This document shows positions 56,644 to 64,000 of a stretch of 64,000 nt of DNA, in pieces. How positions within the stretch are numbered: the first letter of the stretch is position 1; every line of letters begins with the position of its first letter. A model generated the notes under the pieces. That model saw only the letters and a list, made by a program, of their open reading frames with translations, was not told the origin of the DNA and did not search any database. The DNA is from Mycobacterium pinniadriaticum. GTDB lineage: Bacteria > Actinomycetota > Actinomycetes > Mycobacteriales > Mycobacteriaceae. The position numbers and the translations under genes were made by a program. The stretch covers positions 124,001 to 188,000 of the forward strand of contig NZ_JAPJDO010000005.1 of the NCBI RefSeq assembly GCF_026242045.1, in the 5' to 3' direction.

Positions 56644-56836
56644 CTGCCTTATCTGGCAAATCAATAAGATTACTTTTCGGCAACATCCCGTAAATGACAA
56701 ACATGTAATTCTTGCCGGAAGTTTCCTCTGCGACAAATGTGACGTACGGTGCAACTGTCGCCATTGTTAATGATGTGACTGAAGTGACATCTGTTACTGG
56801 CGTGACTGCACGTGAAGCAGAGGAGACCAGGGTCAC
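56644..56836. promoter_or_regulatory. AT-rich ripA upstream region
   Basis: This 193-bp stretch is clearly less GC-rich than its surroundings. It holds CGGCAA (56678-56683) and TTGCCG (56712-56717) as a wide inverted repeat, then the 9-bp array at 56739-56806. In the array's frame an open reading frame runs from TTG 56712 to a TGA overlapping the ripA ATG, encoding V-T-x triplets. Its codons are AT-rich at the third position, so I treat it as regulatory DNA. Confidence 0.5.
56739..56806 (+). repeat. 9-bp-periodic GTGAC array upstream of ripA
   Basis: GTGAC or GTTAC occurs at 56775, 56784, 56793 and 56802, exactly nine bases apart, and again at 56739, four periods upstream. The in-between register positions are degenerate (GGTGC, GTCGC, GTTAA). 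Such direct repeats resemble response-regulator sites; ripA is reported as an MtrA target in M. tuberculosis, to my recollection. Confidence 0.65.
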
Positions 56837-58291
56837 ATGAGGGGTTCCCATCGCGGCTCTCTTACCCGGCCGGCCATCCGCATCGCCAAGCCGGTGGGTC
56901 CGTTGGCGCTCAGCATCGCCATGACGCTGAGCATTCCCGGATTCGCCCAGGCCGAGCCCGGGCCCGGCCCCAACACGATCGCCGGGCTGATCGCCGATGT
57001 CGCCGACGCCAACCAGCGGCTGCAGGACATCGGCGCCAAGGTGCAGGCCGAGCAGGAAAGCGTCAACAAAGCACTCGTCGACGTCCAGACCGCGCGCGAC
57101 GCGGCGGCGGCGGCCCAGGACCAGGTCGATGCCAGCGCACAGGCGGTCTCCGACGCCAACGCGGCGATCGCCGACGCCCAGAAACGATTCGACGTCTTCG
57201 CCGCGGCGACCTACGTCAACGGGCCGTCGGCGTCGCTGGTGATGGCGACCAATCCCGAGGACATCATCTCCACCGCATCGGCGGGCCAGACGCTGGCGGC
57301 CAGCGCTGCGCAGGTGATGACCGACCTGCAGCGGGCCCGCACCGAGCAGATCAACAAGGAGTCGGCCGCCCGGCTGGCCAAGGAGAAGGCCGATCAGGCC
57401 GTCGCCGACGCCGAGGCCAGTCAGCAGTCGGCGGTCTCGGCGCTGACCGATGCGCAGAAGACCTTCGCCGACCAGCAGACCGAGATCGACCGGCTCGCCG
57501 CCGAACGCAAAACGGCTCAGGAGAAGCTCGACGCCGCCCGCCAGTCGTCGGTACCGGCGAATTCGCCTGCCGCCGTGCCGCAGTCGGCGGCGACCGGGCC
57601 CGCGACACCGGGGGATCGGTGGGATCCGGCCGCGCCGGGATCGTCGTCGGCGCCGTCGTCGGTGAAGGTGCCCTACGGCAAGGCCTCCGAATGGGATCTG
57701 ACCCTGCCGGCGGTGCCCAGCGCCTTCGTCTCCGGCGACCCGATTCAGATCGTCAACGCCGTCCTGCAGATCGCGTCGTCCTCGCTGGACGCGACCAAGC
57801 AGATGGGCAAGAGCTTCCTGCAGAAGCTGGGCATCCTGAAGCCTGACGACACCGGAATCACCAACGGCGCGATTCCCTACGTGTACGGCTCGCAGGCCTC
57901 CGAGTACGTCATTCGCAGGGCCATGACCCAGATGGGTGTGCCCTATTCCTGGGGCGGTGGGACCGCCAACGGCCCCAGCAACGGAATCGACAGCGGCGCC
58001 GGAACGGTCGGATTCGACTGCTCCGGGCTGATTCTGTACGCGTTCGCCGGAGTTGGGATCAAACTGCCGCACTACTCGGGCTCGCAGTACAACATGGGCC
58101 GCAAGATCCCGTCGTCGCAGATGCGTCGCGGTGACGTGATCTTCTACGGCCCGGGCGGCAGCCAGCACGTGACGCTCTACCTGGGCCAGGGTCAGATGCT
58201 CGAGGCCCCCTACACCGGCTCGTCGGTGAAGATCTCGCCGGTGCGCACCAGCGGCATGACCCCCTACGTCGTGCGCTACATCGAATACTGA
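56837..58291 (+). CDS. ripA: Peptidoglycan endopeptidase RipA
   Basis: RipA cuts peptide cross-links in the septal wall and is needed for daughter-cell separation. The 484-aa protein has a signal peptide ending at FAQA-EPG, a long coiled-coil domain (about 45-240) that blocks the zymogen active site in M. tuberculosis, a Pro/Ser linker, and an NlpC/P60 domain. The triad is Cys395 (FDCSGL), His444 (GSQHVTL) and Glu456, each 12 residues after the M. tuberculosis positions 383, 432 and 444. ATG 56837 has an AGGG site upstream. ripB follows after 25 bp. Confidence 0.97.
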   Translation: MRGSHRGSLTRPAIRIAKPVGPLALSIAMTLSIPGFAQAEPGPGPNTIAGLIADVADANQRLQDIGAKVQAEQESVNKALVDVQTARDAAAAAQDQVDASAQAVSDANAAIADAQKRFDVFAAATYVNGPSASLVMATNPEDIISTASAGQTLAASAAQVMTDLQRARTEQINKESAARLAKEKADQAVADAEASQQSAVSALTDAQKTFADQQTEIDRLAAERKTAQEKLDAARQSSVPANSPAAVPQSAATGPATPGDRWDPAAPGSSSAPSSVKVPYGKASEWDLTLPAVPSAFVSGDPIQIVNAVLQIASSSLDATKQMGKSFLQKLGILKPDDTGITNGAIPYVYGSQASEYVIRRAMTQMGVPYSWGGGTANGPSNGIDSGAGTVGFDCSGLILYAFAGVGIKLPHYSGSQYNMGRKIPSSQMRRGDVIFYGPGGSQHVTLYLGQGQMLEAPYTGSSVKISPVRTSGMTPYVVRYIEY

Positions 58292-58316
58292 CCCAGTTGT
58301 TCAGGAGCTTCTTCTA

Positions 58317-59006
58317 ATGTCTCGCAACACTTCTCGACGACTCTTCGTCGGGACGGTCCTGACGGCACTGGCTCTGGGGCTGGGCGTGGCCAGCCCGGCG
58401 AATGCCGATCCGGGCCAGTGGGATCCGACGCTGCCCAAGATCCTGAGCGCGGGCGCCCCCGGTGACCCGGTCGCCATCGCCAACGCCTCGCTGCAAGCCA
58501 CCCAGCAGGCCGCCCAGGCGACCATGGACCTGGGCCGCAGGTTCCTGGCCGGCCTGGGCTTCGGCGGATCGCCGTCGGCGCTGGCCGGTGGCCGGGTCCG
58601 CGGGCCGCAGGCCATCGAGTACGTGATCGCCCGGGGTGCCTCACAACGCGGCGTGCCCTACTCGTGGGGTGGTGGCGCGATCAACGGGCCCAGCACCGGC
58701 GTGGACGAGGACGCGGGCAAGGTCGGCTACGACTGCTCCGGTTTCACCCGCTATGCCTTCGCCGGCGTGGGGGTGCAGATCCCCAAGTACTCCGGGGACC
58801 AGTACAACGCCGGCCGACACATCCCGCCGTCGCAGGCCAAGCGCGGCGACCTGATCTTCTACGGACCGGGCGGCTCCCAGCACGTGGCGCTCTACCTGGG
58901 CAACGGTCAGATGCTCGAGGCGTCCTCGGCGGCCGGTCAGGTGACCGTCAGTCCGGTGCGCACCGCCGGCATGACGCCGTATCTGACGCGCATCATCGAG
59001 ACCTAG
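58317..59006 (+). CDS. ripB: Peptidoglycan endopeptidase RipB
   Basis: RipB is a second NlpC/P60 endopeptidase, 229 aa, lacking the coiled-coil inhibitory domain and so likely active on export. It has a signal peptide ending at NADPG-like sequence, then the catalytic domain with Cys140 (YDCSGF), His189 and Glu201. Domain sequence and spacing are nearly the same as in RipA, indicating an old duplication. It lies 25 bp after ripA; moxR1 starts 130 bp downstream. Confidence 0.97.
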   Translation: MSRNTSRRLFVGTVLTALALGLGVASPANADPGQWDPTLPKILSAGAPGDPVAIANASLQATQQAAQATMDLGRRFLAGLGFGGSPSALAGGRVRGPQAIEYVIARGASQRGVPYSWGGGAINGPSTGVDEDAGKVGYDCSGFTRYAFAGVGVQIPKYSGDQYNAGRHIPPSQAKRGDLIFYGPGGSQHVALYLGNGQMLEASSAAGQVTVSPVRTAGMTPYLTRIIET

Positions 59007-59136
59007 CCGCTGCTCGACGCGGCCCACTGCTCGACGCGCCAGCGAAGGGGCACGTCGACGGATCACAGAACGCCTGGAATAGTTGTGTGCGGGTGTCAAG
59101 GTGCCCGATAAAACCAACAGCTCGTGGAGGAAGTCG

Positions 59137-60255
59137 ATGACGTCACCAGGTGGGTCGCCCGCAGGCCCCGGATCGTTTGGCGGGCCGAGCGGAGCCCCGG
59201 CCTCCCCGCCGCCCGGCGGTAACGGTCTGGCCGGCGAGGTGCACACCCTGGAGCGGGCGATCTTCGAGGTCAAGCGCATCATCGTGGGCCAGGATCAGCT
59301 CGTTGAACGCATTCTGGTCGGGCTGCTGGCCAAGGGTCACGTCCTGCTGGAAGGTGTTCCCGGTGTCGCCAAGACGCTGGCCGTGGAGACCTTTGCCAAG
59401 GTGGTCGGCGGTACGTTCGCCCGCATCCAGTTCACCCCCGACCTGGTGCCCACCGACATCATCGGTACCCGGATCTACCGGCAGGGCCGCGAGGAGTTCG
59501 ACATCGAACTCGGGCCCGTCGTGGTGAACTTCCTGCTCGCCGACGAGATCAACCGTGCCCCGGCAAAGGTGCAGTCGGCGCTACTGGAGGTCATGGCCGA
59601 GCGCAAGATCTCCATCGGCGGCAAGACCTATGAGCTGCCCAAGCCGTTCCTGGTGATGGCGACCCAGAACCCGATCGAGAACGAGGGCGTCTACCCGCTG
59701 CCGGAAGCGCAGCGTGACCGCTTCCTGTTCAAGATCAATGTGGACTACCCGTCGCCGGAGGAAGAACGCGAGATCATCTACCGGATGGGCGTCACCCCAC
59801 CGGAGCCCAAGCAGATTCTCGAGACCGGCGACCTGCTGCGGCTGCAGAGTGTTGCCGCCAACAACTTCGTCCACCACGCGCTGGTGGACTATGTGGTCCG
59901 GGTGGTCACCGCCACCCGTCGCCCCGAGCAGTTCGGCATGAACGACGTCAAGGCCTGGGTGGCCTTCGGTGCCTCGCCGCGTGCGTCGCTGGGCATCATC
60001 GCCGCCGCGCGCGCCCTGGCGCTGGTCCGCGGCCGCGACTATGTCATCCCGCAGGATGCCATCGACGTCATCCCCGACGTGCTGCGTCACCGGCTGGTGC
60101 TGACCTACGACGCCCTCGCCGATGACATCAAGGCCGAGACGGTGATCAATCGGATCCTGCAGACGGTTGCGCTGCCCCAGGTCAATGCTGTTCCGCAGCA
60201 AGGGCATTCGGCCCCGCCGGTGGTTCCCGCCGGGGCAGGTGCCAACGCTCGGTGA
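59137..60255 (+). CDS. moxR1: MoxR-family AAA+ ATPase
   Basis: MoxR ATPases are chaperone-like and often act with VWA and DUF58 proteins. The 372-aa protein has Walker A LEGVPGVAKTLAVETF, Walker B FLLADEINRAPAKVQ and the sensor segment FLVMATQNPIENEGVYPLPEAQRDRF. The first 30 residues are Gly/Pro-rich. ATG 59137 follows GGAGG; the frame is open to 59083. The 3' end overlaps the DUF58 gene by four bases, as in Rv1479-Rv1481. Confidence 0.95.
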   Translation: MTSPGGSPAGPGSFGGPSGAPASPPPGGNGLAGEVHTLERAIFEVKRIIVGQDQLVERILVGLLAKGHVLLEGVPGVAKTLAVETFAKVVGGTFARIQFTPDLVPTDIIGTRIYRQGREEFDIELGPVVVNFLLADEINRAPAKVQSALLEVMAERKISIGGKTYELPKPFLVMATQNPIENEGVYPLPEAQRDRFLFKINVDYPSPEEEREIIYRMGVTPPEPKQILETGDLLRLQSVAANNFVHHALVDYVVRVVTATRRPEQFGMNDVKAWVAFGASPRASLGIIAAARALALVRGRDYVIPQDAIDVIPDVLRHRLVLTYDALADDIKAETVINRILQTVALPQVNAVPQQGHSAPPVVPAGAGANAR

Positions 60256-61196
60256 GCGAGTCCGAAACTGTCCACCCGCCGTCGTTTCAGCGCGGTGAGA
60301 TCGGTGACGCCAAGCTGTCGGCGGCGCTGCGCACGCTCGAACTCACGGTCAAGCGCAAGCTCGACGGGGTGCTGCACGGCAACCATCTCGGCCTGATCCC
60401 CGGCCCCGGATCCGAACCGGGGGAGTCGCGGCTCTACCAGCCCGGCGACGACGTGCGCCGGATGGACTGGTCGGTGACCGCCCGTACCACCCATCCGCAC
60501 GTTCGGCAGATGATCGCCGACCGCGAGTTGGAGACCTGGCTGGTGGTCGACATGTCGGCCAGCCTGGACTTCGGCACCACCGGTTGCGAGAAACGCGATC
60601 TGGCCGTCGCCGCCGCGGCCGCCATTACCTACCTCAACAGCGGTGGCGGCAACCGGATCGGCGCGCTGGTGGCCAACGGGGACTCGATCGTGCGGGTGCC
60701 CGCGCGGTCCGGACGCCAGCACGAACAGAGTCTGCTGCGTGCCATCGCGACGGCGCCGCGGGCGCCGCAGGGAGTGCGCGGCGATCTGGCCGCCGCCATC
60801 GACGCCCTGCGCCGGCCCGAACGCCGCCGTGGGATGGCCGTCGTGATCAGCGACTTCCTCGGCCCGATCAACTGGATGCGTCCGCTGCGGGCCATCGCCG
60901 CCCGACACGAGGTTCTGGGTATCGAGGTGCTCGACCCCCGTGACATCGAACTGCCGCCGGTCGGCGACGTGATCCTGCAGGACACCGAGTCCGGGGTCAC
61001 CCGCGAGTTCACCATCGACGCGCAGTTGCGCGACGACTTCGCCCGCGCCGCCGCGGCGCACCGCGAGGAGGTCGCGCGCACCCTTCGCCGCTGCGACGCT
61101 CCGTTGATGACCCTGCGCACCGACCGCGACTGGATCGCCGACATCGTGCGATTCGTCGCGTCCCGTCGCCGCGGCGCCCTGGCGGGCAGCCAATAA
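60252..61196 (+). CDS. DUF58 protein of the MoxR operon
   Basis: The 314-aa protein has the DUF58 core, with [27 protein letters not shown] [16 protein letters not shown] and [15 protein letters not shown]. The latter resembles a VWA MIDAS motif, and no membrane helix is seen. DUF58 proteins are probable MoxR partners. The GTG overlaps the moxR1 stop (GTGA); the VWA gene follows after 25 bp. The orthologue is Rv1480. Confidence 0.92.
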   Translation: MSESETVHPPSFQRGEIGDAKLSAALRTLELTVKRKLDGVLHGNHLGLIPGPGSEPGESRLYQPGDDVRRMDWSVTARTTHPHVRQMIADRELETWLVVDMSASLDFGTTGCEKRDLAVAAAAAITYLNSGGGNRIGALVANGDSIVRVPARSGRQHEQSLLRAIATAPRAPQGVRGDLAAAIDALRRPERRRGMAVVISDFLGPINWMRPLRAIAARHEVLGIEVLDPRDIELPPVGDVILQDTESGVTREFTIDAQLRDDFARAAAAHREEVARTLRRCDAPLMTLRTDRDWIADIVRFVASRRRGALAGSQ

Positions 61197-61221
61197 GCAA
61201 CACCGATATGACAGGTCTGCT

Positions 61222-63127
<1,906 letters not shown>

Positions 63128-63150
63128 GGAAAAGGACGAGAGGGCTTCAC

Positions 63151-63957
63151 ATGACACTTTTGCAAGGCAAACGAATCCTCGTCACGGGGATCATCACCGA
63201 CAGCTCGATCGCGTTCCACATCGCCAAGGTCGCGCAGGAGGCCGGCGCCGAACTGGTGCTCACCGGATTCGATCGGATGAAGCTGATCCAGCGGATCGCC
63301 GACCGGCTGCCCAACCCGGCACCTCTGATCGAACTCGACGTCCAGAACGAAAAGCATTTGGACACCCTGGCCGACCGGATCGCCGCCGAAATCGGCGAGG
63401 GCAACAAGCTCGACGGTGTGGTGCACTCCATCGGTTTCATGCCGCAGACCGGGATGGGCGTCAACCCCTTCTTCGACGCGCCGTACGAGGATGTCGCCAA
63501 GGGCATCCACATCTCGGCCTTCTCCTACGCCTCACTGGCCAAGGCCGTACTGCCCATCATGAACCCCGGTGGCGGCATCGTCGGTATGGACTTCGACCCC
63601 ACCCGCGCGATGCCGGCCTACAACTGGATGACCGTCGCCAAGAGTGCGCTGGAGTCGGTCAACCGGTTCGTCGCGCGCGAAGCGGGCAAGGTCGGCGTCC
63701 GGTCGAATCTCGTTGCCGCCGGCCCGATCCGAACCCTGGCGATGAGCGCGATCGTCGGCGGAGCGCTCGGCGAGGAGGCCGGTGCGCAGATGCAGCTGCT
63801 CGAAGAGGGCTGGGACCAGCGCGCGCCGCTGGGCTGGAATATGAAGGACCCGACGCCGGTCGCCAAGACCGTGTGCGCCCTGCTGTCGGACTGGCTACCG
63901 GCTACCACCGGCACCATCATCTTTGCCGACGGTGGCGCCAGCACGCAGTTGCTCTAG
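63151..63957 (+). CDS. inhA: NADH-dependent enoyl-ACP reductase InhA
   Basis: InhA reduces the trans-2 enoyl-AcpM in FAS-II and is the target of isoniazid-NAD and ethionamide-NAD. The 268-aa protein is one residue shorter at the N terminus than the M. tuberculosis enzyme, so Ser93, Tyr157 and Lys164 here equal Ser94, Tyr158 and Lys165. The S94-equivalent is wild type. The ATG follows GAGAGGG-type ribosome sequence 23 bp after fabG1. Confidence 0.98.
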   Translation: MTLLQGKRILVTGIITDSSIAFHIAKVAQEAGAELVLTGFDRMKLIQRIADRLPNPAPLIELDVQNEKHLDTLADRIAAEIGEGNKLDGVVHSIGFMPQTGMGVNPFFDAPYEDVAKGIHISAFSYASLAKAVLPIMNPGGGIVGMDFDPTRAMPAYNWMTVAKSALESVNRFVAREAGKVGVRSNLVAAGPIRTLAMSAIVGGALGEEAGAQMQLLEEGWDQRAPLGWNMKDPTPVAKTVCALLSDWLPATTGTIIFADGGASTQLL

Positions 63958-63966
63958 AAGGACTTC

Positions 63967-64000
63967 GTGCCCACCTCGTTTGATGCGCTCCTGGTGCTCT
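63967..64000 (+). CDS. hemH: Ferrochelatase, 5' end only
   Basis: Eleven codons are visible (MPTSFDALLVL) before the window ends. FDALLVLS matches the start of actinobacterial ferrochelatase, which inserts iron into porphyrin, and the position after inhA is that of hemZ/hemH in M. tuberculosis. The GTG follows AAGGA. The rest lies outside the window. Confidence 0.75.
   Translation, partial: MPTSFDALLVL

Noticed and set aside
56644..56836. c-di-AMP (ydaO-type) riboswitch before ripA
   Set aside because: The region is AT-rich with repeats but lacks the conserved G-rich core segments I would expect for this class.
56540..58168. 542-codon minus-strand frame opposite ripA and its upstream region
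   Set aside because: It mirrors the ripA coiled coil and the V-T-x array; no independent motif or start signal.

Overview
The window is chromosomal DNA from a non-tuberculous Mycobacterium (Mycolicibacterium-like). It is GC-rich and starts many genes with GTG. Several gene blocks recall the Mycobacterium tuberculosis H37Rv order from about Rv1415 to Rv1485: ribBA-ribH, uvrC-rapZ-yvcK-whiA, gap-pgk-tpiA-secG, the pentose phosphate block, ctaB...ctaA-ABC-mptB, the suf operon, trxA-echA12-ABC-F, acnR/acn, ripA-ripB-moxR1, and fabG1-inhA-hemH. This synteny comes from memory and was not searched. Genes absent from that order here mark accessory points: a large Ig-like repeat surface protein, a GT2 glycosyltransferase with a solute-binding-like protein, a 13E12-type HNH gene, ppc, a PEP-synthase-like/AttH-like/TetR cassette, and an Old Yellow Enzyme. 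No rRNA, tRNA, CRISPR array, insertion sequence or prophage was recognised.

Layout. 1-2845: 3' end of a repeat protein and mgtE. 3184-5881: riboflavin genes ribBA-ribH, a PH-like membrane protein and a GNAT acetyltransferase. 5900-11532: uvrC-rapZ-yvcK-whiA with four-base or longer overlaps, then a convergent MOSC gene. 11604-13806: GT2 and solute-binding-like genes. 13886-17202: lower glycolysis (gap-pgk-tpiA) and secG. 17219-21482: HNH gene with an SOS box, and ppc. 21645-28633 (minus): tkt-tal-zwf-opcA-pgl and a small coiled-coil gene, the pentose phosphate pathway as one run. 28881-40436: heme O/A synthesis (ctaB, ctaA) around the accessory PEP-synthase-like cassette, then qor, an ATP-grasp gene, an ABC exporter and mannosyltransferase mptB. 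40527-47963: sufR-sufB-sufD-sufC-sufS-sufU-sufT and two unrecognised genes. 48057-52411: OYE, trxA, enoyl-CoA hydratase, ABC-F and a small HTH protein. 52485-55892 (minus): acn and acnR. 56083-62229: a Rv1476-like membrane protein, NlpC/P60 hydrolases ripA and ripB, and moxR1 with DUF58 and VWA genes. 62363-64000: fabG1-inhA of FAS-II, and the first codons of hemH.

Regulatory content is rich. I see a near-consensus SOS box, a candidate SufR operator over the sufR start codon, a candidate AcnR operator plus a hairpin at the acn mRNA 5' end, a 9-bp-periodic GTGAC array upstream of ripA, palindromes between tkt and ctaB and at the TetR cassette, and two MIRU-like elements bridging zwf/opcA and echA/ABC-F. 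Many genes have a TANNNT -10 hexamer 6-8 nt before the start codon, as expected for leaderless mycobacterial transcripts. In two cases the upstream gene's TAG stop codon forms the first three bases of that -10.
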